From an uncultured Bacteroidota bacterium (GTDB lineage: Bacteria > Bacteroidota > Bacteroidia > Chitinophagales > Saprospiraceae): a stretch of DNA of 40,525 bases. Under the pieces are notes generated by a model. It searched no databases, was not told the DNA's origin, and was given only the letters and a program-made list of their open reading frames with translations. The translations under genes were made by a program, and so were the position numbers. This document shows positions 8,601 to 16,923 of this stretch, one piece after another (within the stretch, counting starts at the first letter, position 1; each line of letters opens with the position of its first letter). The stretch spans positions 1 to 40,525 of the forward strand of contig CALMBD010000194.1 in the NCBI GenBank assembly GCA_937861115.1, in the 5' to 3' direction.

Positions 8601-11600
8601 AGCCGGCCTGCTCGTTAAAGCCGTTGAGCCTTAATTCATTGAGCCAGACTTCCACACAGTGCTTGTTCGACTGGTTGTCTGTTTCGTCCACGTTGCGCAC
8701 GCCAACCATGACACCCTTCACATAGCCGAGGTTGGGATTGCCGACTACTTTCACGGTACCTCTGAAATTTCCGGGGTCTGTGATCATAAAGGCCGTATCG
8801 AGCGGCCAGTTGCCGCCCTGCGCTGCATTGCGCTGCTTTTTGACTTCCGTCAGCAATTCAAGGGGGAAATCGAAACTGTTTTCCGGCCGCCATACTTCCT
8901 CCTTGTACGACCGGCTGTCGGGGTTGCCGTTCAGGTTGGCCACATCCGAGGGTACCAGCGGCAGTTCGTATTCGTAGTAGTTGCGCACATAGTCAGAGCC
9001 GAGGCGAATAAACACCTTGAGATCGGTGGAGTCGAGGGGAGAATTAATGGGATCGAGCGCTTCGCCGTGCACAAACATTTTCAGCCGTTTGAACTGGCGA
9101 AGGTCCATGTTGAGGCTTTTGAATACGGCACGCGCATCGCAATATTGCAGGTTGCAGATCGACATCGACAGCGATTGTTCATTCTGCAGTACGTCTGGAA
9201 ACGCGCCCACGGACTGTTCCCGGGAAATGCCGAAGGGTATGGTATAGTTGAACGGCGTCCGCGCGGCATTTTCTTCAATACTCACGGCATTGACGTCAAA
9301 ATCGACGGCATTCCAGGGCGAGTCGTAGGCCTTGCACGAGAGGGTATTCTGGGTAAAACGACGCCACTGGTTTCTGCCCAGTTCGAGCGTGGCAAAACGG
9401 AAGGTGGTGCGTTCCGTGAATTCCCGCCAGAACATACGGATAAAACGAATGGAGCGAAAATCCTGGATGCCACCGATCACCTCGCGGGATTTGAGGTCGA
9501 GCGGTATTTTAAACCGGTACCAGATGTATTCCGGTCCGCCTGCTTCTTTCCGGAAAATTATGGTATCGGTCACGAGGTCACGCAGTGCGGGGTCATTGAT
9601 ATTGAGCACCTCCTGATTACCATCGGTTGTTTTTACCAACTGGATCGGGTAACGGAAGTAGGCCTCGCTTTCGTTGAGCGAGTTGTCGCGGTTCAGGTCT
9701 TCAGCATCGGGCAGGTTGGTGGCCGAGGGATTGAGGTTGTCGGTATTGTTTACCGGAGAGTTGCCTTGTTGATTGTTGAACTTGCGGTAACGCTGCAACA
9801 GTCCCGGCGAGGTTTGGTCGTAAACAGGGTCGCGGAAATAGACGAAATTATCGTTGGACGGGTCGGCAAGCAGCTCCTGTTTGGCGCTGTTCAGCAGGCT
9901 CGAATTATTGATCGAGTTGACCCATGCATTGAAGAACTGCGCTTCTTCCGTGTCGTTCAGACCGTCCAGACCCAGGTCCTGGAGCACGCGTTTTGCCGGG
10001 TCGTTGTCGAAGGCGTTGACGACGGGCGGCAGCACAGGTACCCGTCCCCAGGGCGTTGGCGCCGTGGTACCGGTGCCCTGACCCGTCGGGATGGCATTTT
10101 CAAAAAACTGGCGCGAGTCGCGCATGATATCCTCTGAAATAGTACCCAGGTCGATATACATGATCCCGTCTTTCGAAATATTACCGGGATCGTCGGCCTT
10201 GTCCATATAGGGGTTGAGCATCCAGAATTCCACAAATTCGATATTGGCTGCTTCAAAATCGTTGGTGTTCAGTCCGCGCATGATACCGCCCCAGCGGGAG
10301 TCCGGCAGGTTGAGTTGTCCGGAACTGGTCAGACCCGCCGAAAAACCCGGATAGCCGTCGGGCAATTCAAAGTTGTACGGACCGCGTTCACGCGGATAAA
10401 GGGTCACGTCGAACGAGCGCAGGTTGGATTGCTCCAGCGGCGTCAGTTGCCGGTTAGGGAAGATATCCTGAAACTGGATCAGGCGGGTATACGGGTTTAC
10501 CGCATCGATACCGTCGCGGGCGCTGGGGTCGGCGATATACCAGGTCAGGCCTGCGCGGTTGGCGCCGCGTGCCAGCAGTAAGGCGCTGTCGAGCGAGGCA
10601 CTGGACTCGGGAAAGAGGTTGTCGTTTTGCGGCGTGGAGGCGATCACCCAGGAGTTGGCCGGGTTGGCCAGGGGCAGGTTGGCCGTGCTGCCCTCGAAAT
10701 CGTCGATGTAGGCGATACCCCCGGAGTCTTCACCCTGATTGATGGCGCGGTTGTGACCGGGGCGCAGGGCCGCGATCTCGGCCTGTGCCGTGATCGAAGA
10801 AGGTTCTTTCGTGGAGATCAGCGGCAGTTTGTCGACCAGTTTGGTCAGCCAGGGCGCTTCCTTGGAAATATTGAAGTCCAGCCCGTACATTTTGTTGTTG
10901 ATCGGGTCGTCGCCGAAATTGATCTTCTGGGTTAGCGGGCGCTCAAAAAGGTTCATGAACGTAGCGCCGATATTGATGTCTTTGTTCACCTCGTAATCGA
11001 ATCGCGCACCCAGCATCGTCCTGCTTTGAAAGCCGAACAGGGTATTGTCCTCAAAACTCACACTGACATTCTGGCCGGACTGCAGGATAGCGTCGTTCAG
11101 GATTTTCACCTTGCCGATATTGTAGTCGACCTGGTAATCCTGCCCTTCTATCAGTTGCCGCCCGCCGGCGCTGACGCGCACGGAGCCTTGCGGCAGGTTG
11201 AAGGTACCGAGCGAGATTTCGGAAGAGGTGCTCGATTTATAGGAGCCTTTCAGGGTAAACCGGTTGAGTTGTTGAAACTCCCTGGCTCTGAAAAGGGTGG
11301 AATCGTAGAGTTGCGGATAAATCAGGTCGTCGATGGTTTTCTGGGTAGCGCCGCCATCGGCCAGTTTTTTACCCAGGAAAGTGCCAAACGGCTCCAGTAC
11401 CGGGAACATGACCCGACCTGTTCGAAGGTTGATCGTCAAACCCGGAACAAAGTCGAAAATCCCGTCGGCGCCGGGGTCGCCCTGCAGGTTGAGGTTGTCG
11501 AGGTTGAACACCTGGAGCAGCGGCCGCGCGCGCAGGTCGGTGGGAATGTTGTCGCCATTGAGGAAGCGCTTCTGGCCTTTTCCCGGATCTTCATAAAAAA

Positions 11601-13293
11601 TGTCGAAACGGAATTCCGTCGGGTCCACGTTTGCCGAGCCGATGGAATAGATGTTTTTCATCATCAGGTCCCAGATCGGGAACTGCACGTTGGCAGTCGT
11701 GCTTTTCAACATCTTGAGGAACAGCACGTTCTGGTTCAGCGAGTCGCCGTTCGGCACGTCGCTGGTGAATTCACCGATCTTGTGCGGCACACCGTTGTAG
11801 GTGTATTCCACGGCTACACCCACTACCTGGTCGGGCTGCACGTTCAGGTTAATGCTGATAAAACCCAGTTGATCGTTGTAGGAATATTCGTTGGTCGACA
11901 GCAGGCGGGCGCGCACTTTCTCGAAATCGCGGATCTGTTTCAACCCGTAGTTGTTGGTCAGCCGGCTGACGACCTGGTCGGAAAAGCGGAAGGCGTCGTC
12001 GGCAGCGAGGTCTGCGGCAATATTGGGGTATAAAAGGTTATTGCTGTTATCCGGAAGCCCTTTGCCGTCCTTGTCGATAAAGGGCGGTGACGCGAGTTTG
12101 TAGGGTTGTGAAACGGAATCCGGTTCGGCCAGTTCGGCCAGCGCCACGATATCGCGCACGTTTTCCGTGGCGCGGCGGTCGTTGGTCACCCATACCTCCA
12201 TCCTTGTTATGGTAAACAGCGATATCGGCACGGGCAGGCACTTCATCGCCGGTTCGAACTCTCCCCTGTTCCAGTGGCTCAGGAAGAAGTGGCGGTTTTC
12301 GTCGTACTCGTCGATGGGCCGTTCGTAGGTTTGCACCTGCGAGCCACCCTGAACGGTCAGGCTTTGCTGGCGCGACCGCTGCTGGGCAGCCAGGAAAGTG
12401 GTGCGCAAGTGGCCGAATTTCAACTCGGTTTTGATGCCGAAAAGGTTCTGGGCGCCCTTGATGAGGTTGGAGCGCAGGGGCATCGATACGTTTCCGGCCT
12501 CGATATTCTGGATAATCTCATCCTCCGAGAAGTTCTTCGTATCGTAGTTCAGCTTCATCTGATTGTCAAAATCGAATGTCGCCTGGGTGTTATAGTTAAA
12601 ATTGAGGTTCAGTTTTTCACCGATCTTGCCCGCCGCGCTCATGTTGATGTCCATGTCGAAGTCGAAGTTGCCGGTACGCTGCTGACGAAGGGTCAGAATG
12701 GGGTTCTGGATTTTCTGGTAATCGAATCCGAAGGTGAGGTTGATATTGCCCTGCGGGCGGATATCTACGGTGGAACTGCCAAAAAGGCGGTCGATAAGTG
12801 ATGTCTTCACATCGAAGCGGGCAATGGGGTCTTCCACACCGCTCGAACTCCTGTCGCCGGAGAACGTAACCCCCTGCAAGCGGTCGAAATACTCTTGCTG
12901 CTGCTTGCGCTCGCGCCACTCCAGGTACTCATTAAAGGTCATGTAGGTCGGCGCCCGGTAGAATTCATCGCCGATCTTCTCGGTGATGATGTACATATTT
13001 GTTTCAGGGTCGTATTCCACCTGCTGCTCGATCACTTTCGGGTCATTCAGGTCGATCTGGTTGGGATTTCCGTTGAGGAAATTATCGAAGCGTTCCTGTA
13101 ATGGCGGGAAGGTGTCCGGCGGGGCGATCAGCAACGATCCCGGTTGTTCATAGGCAGTAGCTACAGACGGCTTTTCTTCCGGGAAGAATATAGTCAGAAT
13201 ATTTTCGCGAACGCTTTTCTGGCTGGTGAAAGCAAACAAAGTGGCAAGCGAAAACAGGCCGGTTAGCGCAAGAAGGGTGTTCTTCTTCGTCAT
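5680..13293 (-). CDS. sprA: SprA/Sov, giant outer-membrane translocon of the type IX secretion system
   Basis: SprA (Sov in Porphyromonas) forms the very large beta-barrel through which T9SS cargo crosses the outer membrane; in gliding species it is also needed for motility. The 2537-residue product has an N-terminal signal segment (MTKKNTLLALTGLFSLATLF) and the long beta-strand-rich sequence expected of the family, slightly longer than the ~2400 residues of Flavobacterium SprA. Recognisable stretches include the early GDRSSSGVEDPIARFDVKTS region and the repeated aromatic-ending strands at the C terminus. Residues ~1964-2052 form a low-complexity insert rich in D, G, N, K and R, probably a disordered loop. 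The ATG at 13293 is preferred over a TTG two codons upstream. Its position just downstream of ruvA matches an arrangement common in Bacteroidota. A 200-nt gap separates it from ruvA, so it may have its own promoter, although I found no exact box. Confidence 0.95.
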   Translation of the reverse strand: MTKKNTLLALTGLFSLATLFAFTSQKSVRENILTIFFPEEKPSVATAYEQPGSLLIAPPDTFPPLQERFDNFLNGNPNQIDLNDPKVIEQQVEYDPETNMYIITEKIGDEFYRAPTYMTFNEYLEWRERKQQQEYFDRLQGVTFSGDRSSSGVEDPIARFDVKTSLIDRLFGSSTVDIRPQGNINLTFGFDYQKIQNPILTLRQQRTGNFDFDMDINMSAAGKIGEKLNLNFNYNTQATFDFDNQMKLNYDTKNFSEDEIIQNIEAGNVSMPLRSNLIKGAQNLFGIKTELKFGHLRTTFLAAQQRSRQQSLTVQGGSQVQTYERPIDEYDENRHFFLSHWNRGEFEPAMKCLPVPISLFTITRMEVWVTNDRRATENVRDIVALAELAEPDSVSQPYKLASPPFIDKDGKGLPDNSNNLLYPNIAADLAADDAFRFSDQVVSRLTNNYGLKQIRDFEKVRARLLSTNEYSYNDQLGFISINLNVQPDQVVGVAVEYTYNGVPHKIGEFTSDVPNGDSLNQNVLFLKMLKSTTANVQFPIWDLMMKNIYSIGSANVDPTEFRFDIFYEDPGKGQKRFLNGDNIPTDLRARPLLQVFNLDNLNLQGDPGADGIFDFVPGLTINLRTGRVMFPVLEPFGTFLGKKLADGGATQKTIDDLIYPQLYDSTLFRAREFQQLNRFTLKGSYKSSTSSEISLGTFNLPQGSVRVSAGGRQLIEGQDYQVDYNIGKVKILNDAILQSGQNVSVSFEDNTLFGFQSRTMLGARFDYEVNKDINIGATFMNLFERPLTQKINFGDDPINNKMYGLDFNISKEAPWLTKLVDKLPLISTKEPSSITAQAEIAALRPGHNRAINQGEDSGGIAYIDDFEGSTANLPLANPANSWVIASTPQNDNLFPESSASLDSALLLARGANRAGLTWYIADPSARDGIDAVNPYTRLIQFQDIFPNRQLTPLEQSNLRSFDVTLYPRERGPYNFELPDGYPGFSAGLTSSGQLNLPDSRWGGIMRGLNTNDFEAANIEFVEFWMLNPYMDKADDPGNISKDGIMYIDLGTISEDIMRDSRQFFENAIPTGQGTGTTAPTPWGRVPVLPPVVNAFDNDPAKRVLQDLGLDGLNDTEEAQFFNAWVNSINNSSLLNSAKQELLADPSNDNFVYFRDPVYDQTSPGLLQRYRKFNNQQGNSPVNNTDNLNPSATNLPDAEDLNRDNSLNESEAYFRYPIQLVKTTDGNQEVLNINDPALRDLVTDTIIFRKEAGGPEYIWYRFKIPLDLKSREVIGGIQDFRSIRFIRMFWREFTERTTFRFATLELGRNQWRRFTQNTLSCKAYDSPWNAVDFDVNAVSIEENAARTPFNYTIPFGISREQSVGAFPDVLQNEQSLSMSICNLQYCDARAVFKSLNMDLRQFKRLKMFVHGEALDPINSPLDSTDLKVFIRLGSDYVRNYYEYELPLVPSDVANLNGNPDSRSYKEEVWRPENSFDFPLELLTEVKKQRNAAQGGNWPLDTAFMITDPGNFRGTVKVVGNPNLGYVKGVMVGVRNVDETDNQSNKHCVEVWLNELRLNGFNEQAGFAGQARVDLKLADFGNISAAGTYTSIGWGGIEEKLIQRQREEVIQYDLSTNLELGKLLPEKTGIKIPFYAQYSNTTRNPEYDPYDLDIKLKDKIRDEPDAAKRDEIRSVAQDVTVVKGFNFTNVRKERKGNKKPWPWNIENFSFTYAFNQQKKRNPFVINDQQNQYKGALDYQYATGLKPIEPFKNLIKKDKYLKFIKEFNFNPIPNTYGFRTNLERLVGVTTWRFVDSDDPTRDTYYNRRFTWDRSYDLGWDISRSLRFNFDATARSIIDEPYQYKTDGSTYSKQERRDSIWSNLKKLGRPKNYIQNASLNWTLPMKLIPFMDWVTVKASYTAGYNWTAQSLKLQNLDAGQYQDVVNSRNLGNVIQNNNVRQINGDLDFSKLYDKSKYLSKINKPAKPGSKNRNKNSDDPDDNDTQDDNTGPGGDSPGGKNDRGGRNAKRNDRSANDDRPGGRDNPGDDKNAGTAGADDNPSDKGQKKKKAKNKDREPSIAERIALRPLMLIRKARITYSENYSTVVPGFTPEPKLMGLSEGFAAPGWAFVAGIQPQSSWLDEAAAKGWITHRPELNQQVMRNYTQNIDAGITLEPFRDFRIELTANRQYSRNSTELFKDQNFLLDPAEVQFEHRAQRDLGSFTVSYFSIKTLFNSDINGIFARYQSYRPIISQRLGVDSPDPGAPHDKDGPEYSKGFGRIQQQVLIPAFVAAYTDADPNTVNLDIFKTRPAPNWKLSYNGLSKIGNLNKVFSSIQISHGYKSTLTVNSYNTDIFYDTQNPYTIDELNFNYIARFEIPQVVINEQMAPLFGMDIKLKNDMTFKFDYKKSRTLAMSFIDYQLAETRSTGYSAGFGYRMKNVNIGFLTGKKTKKSRKSKKNNPPGAKPPTPGGNTGQQANDMNFKFDFEVRDDITVNHRLDQLEEAVPTRGARTISINPSVEYALNKRLSLRLFTDYRKTVPKTSQSFPITTVNAGVTVQFKLN

Positions 13294-13340
13294 TTTCAAA
13301 AAAGCAGGTATGGATTTGTTCTAAAACAAGCGATTAATCC

Positions 13341-13387
13341 CGAACGATAAACCATTGATTGTCAGTGACAAAGCAACTATCGTTCGT
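13341..13387. repeat. 9-bp inverted repeat upstream of sprA
   Basis: CGAACGATA at 13341-13349 and TATCGTTCG at 13379-13387 are exact reverse complements with a 29-nt spacer. They lie about 50-95 bp upstream of the sprA start, where an operator or 5'-UTR hairpin would be expected. No protein is assigned to it. Confidence 0.45.
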
Positions 13388-13493
13388 TCAAAAATCTTGA
13401 TGCCGTTAATCGGTTAAAAAACAGGCGAGTAGATGACGCGGAAACAGGAAGGCGGGTTGCCTGAGGGACAGGAGAGTTTCTGAGTCGATGCGT

Positions 13494-14087
13494 TCAGGCC
13501 AGTATTTTGAGCGCCTGCTTGATCAGATCTTCTACCTTCGTCAGGGTCGTATTGTCCTGCATGGCCTGGTTGAGCGCTTTCTGCACGGCAATGCGGTTAA
13601 AGCCCAGTGACACCAGCGCCGAAAGCGCCTCTTCCCGGACATTCTTGTCAATAGCCGGCAGTAATACGGCAAATCCGTCAGGGGCCTCCTTGGCCAGTTT
13701 GTTTTTCAGATCGAGAATGATCTGTTTGGCGGTTTTGGCGCCGATTCCTTTCACGCGTTGCAGCACATGCGCCTGCTCGCCGATGATGGCGGACCGCACC
13801 TCATCCACGGTCATGGAAGAGAGGATCAACTGCGCCGTTGTGGCGCCTACGCCCGTCACACCAATGAGTTGAACAAACATGTAGCGCTCGGTCTGCGTGG
13901 CAAAGCCAAACAAGGTATGTGCATCTTCGCGCACGATAAGATGGGTGTAAATGGTGACCTGCTCCTTGCCTTCCATCGCGGTATAGGTGCTGAGCGGAAT
14001 ATTCACATGATAACCCACACCCCCCACCTCCAGGGTGATAAAAGCGGGATTCCGGAAGGTAATTGCTCCTTTTAGATATGCATACAT
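13494..14087 (-). CDS. ruvA: Holliday junction branch migration protein RuvA
   Basis: RuvA binds four-way DNA junctions as a tetramer and loads the RuvB motor during recombinational repair. The 197 residues show the three classic parts: an N-terminal OB fold (1-65, MYAYLKGAIT to TLFGFAT), two helix-hairpin-helix motifs (GVTGVGATTAQLIL near 76-89 and VKGIGAKTAKQIIL near 112-125), and a C-terminal RuvB-contact domain (150-196, EEALSALVSLGF). The length is normal for the family. It lies 18 nt downstream of lon, and its own -7 box fits in that gap, so it may be transcribed both with lon and alone. RuvC is encoded at the other end of the window; RuvB is not present. Confidence 0.97.
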   Translation of the reverse strand: MYAYLKGAITFRNPAFITLEVGGVGYHVNIPLSTYTAMEGKEQVTIYTHLIVREDAHTLFGFATQTERYMFVQLIGVTGVGATTAQLILSSMTVDEVRSAIIGEQAHVLQRVKGIGAKTAKQIILDLKNKLAKEAPDGFAVLLPAIDKNVREEALSALVSLGFNRIAVQKALNQAMQDNTTLTKVEDLIKQALKILA

Positions 14088-14091
14088 GGGG

Positions 14092-14099
14092 CAAAGGTA
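14092..14099 (-). promoter_or_regulatory. Putative -7 element for ruvA, nearly leaderless
   Basis: The minus strand reads TACCTTTG followed by CCCC and the ATG, so the exact TAnnTTTG box ends 4 nt from the start codon. It lies entirely in the short lon-ruvA gap. The string TACCTTTGCCCCATG differs from the corresponding ruvC string TACCTTTACGCCATG at two positions. Confidence 0.5.
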
Positions 14100-14105
14100 G
14101 GACAG

Positions 14106-16577
14106 TTAAGCAGCCTTTTTCTTCTTTGCTTTGGCCAATCCGTTGCCGGCAGCCTTCCCGGTTTGCGTCAGTCCGATAGCCAGGGCCAGCACTTCTTCCA
14201 TTTTCGATACATAATGGAAGGTCAGGCCTTTGATGTATTCCTGTTCGATCTCGCCCACATGCTTCTGGTTTTCCTTGCAAAGGATCACTTCCCGGATGCC
14301 TGCCCGTTTTGCAGCCAGTATTTTTTCCTTGATGCCACCCACAGGCAATACCTTGCCCCGCAGGGTGATCTCGCCGGTCATGGCCAGATATGGCTTCAAC
14401 GGGCGCTTGATAAACGCCGAGGAAATGGCGGAAAGCATGGTTACGCCTGCCGAAGGACCGTCTTTGGGTATGGCGCCTTCCGGAATATGCACGTGCACGT
14501 CGGTTTTGTCGAAGGCATCGGGGTCTATGCCAAACTGCTCCGCATGTGCCTTGATGTAACTCATAGCAGTGACGGCGCTTTCCTTCATCACATCGCCCAG
14601 GTTACCGGTAAGTTGCAGTTTTCCGTTGCCCTTGTTGAGGCTGACCTCGATGAACAGAATTTCCCCGCCAACGGCAGTCCAAGCGAGGCCAATGGCAACG
14701 CCGGGGGCCTGTTGTTCCTGGTACACCTCGGCGTCGAATTTTGTCGGACCGAGAATGTCGTGCAGGTGCTCGGGTTTGATGGCCAGTTCATAGGGTTCTT
14801 CCATGGCCACGCGTTTGGCCACGTAGCGCATGATGGAGCCGATTTCGCGGTTCAGGTTGCGCACCCCGCTTTCGGCGGTGTAACTCTGAATGGTTTTTAC
14901 AAGGGTCTTATCGGCTATTTTAACTTGTGTGGGTTTCAGACCGTGCTCTTTCCGCTGCTCGGGAATAAGGTGGCGCTTGGCGATCTGCACTTTCTCTTCC
15001 AGCGAATAACCCGCCATTTCGATGATCTCCATGCGGTCGAGCAGGGCAGGCTGTATGGTCGAAAGGGAGTTTGCCGTGGCGATAAACAGCACCTTGGAAA
15101 GGTCATATTCCAGTTCCAGGTAGTTGTCGTAAAACGTCGTGTTCTGCTCCGGGTCGAGTACTTCGAGCAGTGCGGAGGAAGGGTCGCCGCGAAAATCCTT
15201 GCCCACCTTGTCGATCTCGTCGAGAATGAACACCGGATTGCCCGCCTTGGCTTTTTTCAGCGACTGCACGATGCGACCGGGCATGGCGCCGATATAGGTT
15301 TTGCGGTGACCGCGGATTTCGGCTTCGTCGTGCAGCCCGCCGAGGCTCATACGAACATACTTGCGCTTCAGGGCGCGGGCAATACTGTTGCCCAACGAAG
15401 TTTTACCCACTCCGGGAGGCCCGACAAGGCAAAGGATCGGGGCTTTCATGTCACCCTTGAGTTTCAATACTGCCAGGTGCTCCAGAATCCGTTCCTTGAC
15501 TTTTTTCAGTCCGTAGTGATCCTTATCCAGCACATCTTTCACCCGTTTGAGGTCGAAATTGTCTTTGGTAAAGTCCAGCCACGGCAGGTCGAGCAGGGTC
15601 TCGAGATAGTTCAGGCCGATGGCGTATTCAGCCACCTGCGGGTTGACCCTGCGCAGTTTATTGATTTCCCTGGCAAATGTTTCCTGTACATTTTTGGGCC
15701 ATTTTTTCTTGGTGGCCTTCCGGATCAGGTCGTTTATTTCTTCTTCCTGCGGGTTCTGTCCGAGTTCCTCCTGAATCGTTTTCAACTGCTGGCTCAGGAA
15801 ATAATCGCGCTGCTGTTTTTCGATATCGGTGCGGACTTTTGCTTCGATCTGGTCTTTCAGTTCGAGCAGTTGCAGTTCGGCATCCATGTGGTGAAGGATG
15901 GTGCCGGCCTTCTCTTTCAGGTTGTTGATTTCGAGGATATCCTGCTTTTCATTGACCTTTATTCCGAGGTTGGAAGCGATAAAGTTCAGCAGGAAGTTGT
16001 CGTTGTTGATGTTCTTCAACATAACGACGGCCTCGGAAGGGATCTGGGGCGACAGTTCAATGATCTGTTTGGCAGCATCGCGCACGCTGCTGATCAGGGC
16101 GCGGAACTCCAGTTTATTTTTCGGCTGTTCGTATTCGATGGTGCTGATCTGGCCGATCATATACGGGTCTTCACTCAGCATTTCATCGAGGTGAAACCGT
16201 TTTCTGCCCTGCAAAATGGCGGTGGTAGAGCCATCCGGCATTTTCAGCAGTTTCAGGATACGGGCAATTGTGCCAATGCGATAGAGATCGCGCGTAGCGG
16301 GGTTTTCAATTTTTACGTCCCTTTGCGACAACACGCCGATATAGCGGTTGTCTTCATAGGCACGCTGTACGGCGCGGATGCTTTTGTCACGCCCAACGGT
16401 AATAGGTGTAACGATACCGGGGTACAGCACGGTATTTTTCAGGGGCAAAACAGGCAGGGTATCCGGAAATTCCTCACCCTGCTTTGCCTCATCATCGTCT
16501 TCCAGCGAGAAAAGCGGCACAAAGTCGGGCTCATCGTCCGACTGCTGTGGCATCAACCAGTTTTCAAACATACTCAT
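14106..16577 (-). CDS. lon: ATP-dependent protease LonA
   Basis: Lon degrades misfolded and regulatory proteins in the cytoplasm using ATP. The 823-residue product has the full LonA layout: an N-terminal substrate-binding domain (about 40-240, FPDTLPVLPLKNTVLYPG), a coiled helical region, an AAA+ module with Walker A GPPGVGKT (386-393, K392) and Walker B VFILDEID, and a C-terminal Ser-Lys protease domain. The catalytic pair is S709 in KDGPSAG and K752 in GGIKEK; their 43-residue spacing equals that of E. coli S679/K722. The C terminus is a lysine-rich tail (AKAKKKKAA). The start at 16577 is an ATG with a second in-frame ATG two codons later. The leader contains a small hairpin (CTGCC at 16599-16603, GGCAG at 16608-16612). 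No CIRCE element is seen. Confidence 0.98.
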   Translation of the reverse strand: MSMFENWLMPQQSDDEPDFVPLFSLEDDDEAKQGEEFPDTLPVLPLKNTVLYPGIVTPITVGRDKSIRAVQRAYEDNRYIGVLSQRDVKIENPATRDLYRIGTIARILKLLKMPDGSTTAILQGRKRFHLDEMLSEDPYMIGQISTIEYEQPKNKLEFRALISSVRDAAKQIIELSPQIPSEAVVMLKNINNDNFLLNFIASNLGIKVNEKQDILEINNLKEKAGTILHHMDAELQLLELKDQIEAKVRTDIEKQQRDYFLSQQLKTIQEELGQNPQEEEINDLIRKATKKKWPKNVQETFAREINKLRRVNPQVAEYAIGLNYLETLLDLPWLDFTKDNFDLKRVKDVLDKDHYGLKKVKERILEHLAVLKLKGDMKAPILCLVGPPGVGKTSLGNSIARALKRKYVRMSLGGLHDEAEIRGHRKTYIGAMPGRIVQSLKKAKAGNPVFILDEIDKVGKDFRGDPSSALLEVLDPEQNTTFYDNYLELEYDLSKVLFIATANSLSTIQPALLDRMEIIEMAGYSLEEKVQIAKRHLIPEQRKEHGLKPTQVKIADKTLVKTIQSYTAESGVRNLNREIGSIMRYVAKRVAMEEPYELAIKPEHLHDILGPTKFDAEVYQEQQAPGVAIGLAWTAVGGEILFIEVSLNKGNGKLQLTGNLGDVMKESAVTAMSYIKAHAEQFGIDPDAFDKTDVHVHIPEGAIPKDGPSAGVTMLSAISSAFIKRPLKPYLAMTGEITLRGKVLPVGGIKEKILAAKRAGIREVILCKENQKHVGEIEQEYIKGLTFHYVSKMEEVLALAIGLTQTGKAAGNGLAKAKKKKAA

Positions 16578-16755
16578 AATCAGGAGGTTGCTAATTGTCT
16601 GCCTGTGGGCAGGATCTTCGGCAGTAATATGAAATGATTAAAGAATATAACAAGGCACTAAAATCGCTATCCTCTGCAAACATTCGGATTCCTGCTGAAT
16701 AATTTATGGAAAAAGTAATTTATGTCAAACTGACAGCAAAAATGCAGATCAGGAA

Positions 16756-16784
16756 GGCAAATACCCAAGGGCAAATTATTTGCC
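16756..16784. promoter_or_regulatory. GGCAAAT direct and inverted repeat cluster upstream of lon
   Basis: GGCAAAT occurs at 16756-16762 and 16770-16776, and its reverse complement ATTTGCC at 16778-16784. The last two form a perfect 15-bp odd palindrome centred on 16777. The cluster lies about 180-205 bp upstream of the lon start, so an operator is possible but unproven. Confidence 0.35.
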
Positions 16785-16860
16785 ACAGCCAAAATAAGGC
16801 GCTTTTGGCATGAGAAGACAAAAGATTGCGACAAAACGACAGATAATGCCGCTAAATAAA

Positions 16861-16894
16861 GACGGCTGCCTTCCGTGTTTGGAAGGCAGCCGTC
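16861..16894 (-). terminator. Intrinsic terminator of the first SusC/SusD operon
   Basis: GACGGCTGCCTTCC and its exact 14-bp reverse complement flank a 6-nt loop. On the minus strand the stem is followed by TTTATTT. The hairpin begins 30 nt after the SusD stop codon. Confidence 0.85.
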
Positions 16895-16923
16895 AGGAGA
16901 AACTATACTAAACGTTACTTCGC

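Larger units (their letters stand above)
16578..16923. other. Intergenic region between the first SusD gene and lon
   Basis: This 346-nt stretch holds the lon leader, a 9-bp direct repeat TAATTTATG (16700-16708 and 16716-16724), a GGCAAAT palindrome cluster (16756-16784) and the SusD terminator (16861-16894). A minus-strand ORF covering most of it is interpreted as non-coding because it runs through the terminator hairpin and resembles nothing I know. Confidence 0.6.

Noticed and set aside
6718..8634. A 638-codon plus-strand ORF inside sprA, with valine- and isoleucine-rich stretches
   Set aside because: It lies entirely antisense to sprA; the hydrophobic runs come from complementing Asp/Asn-rich codons and the charged insert.
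14163..16637. A plus-strand open frame spanning the whole of lon
   Set aside because: It is the antisense shadow of a highly conserved gene and its translation resembles no protein family.
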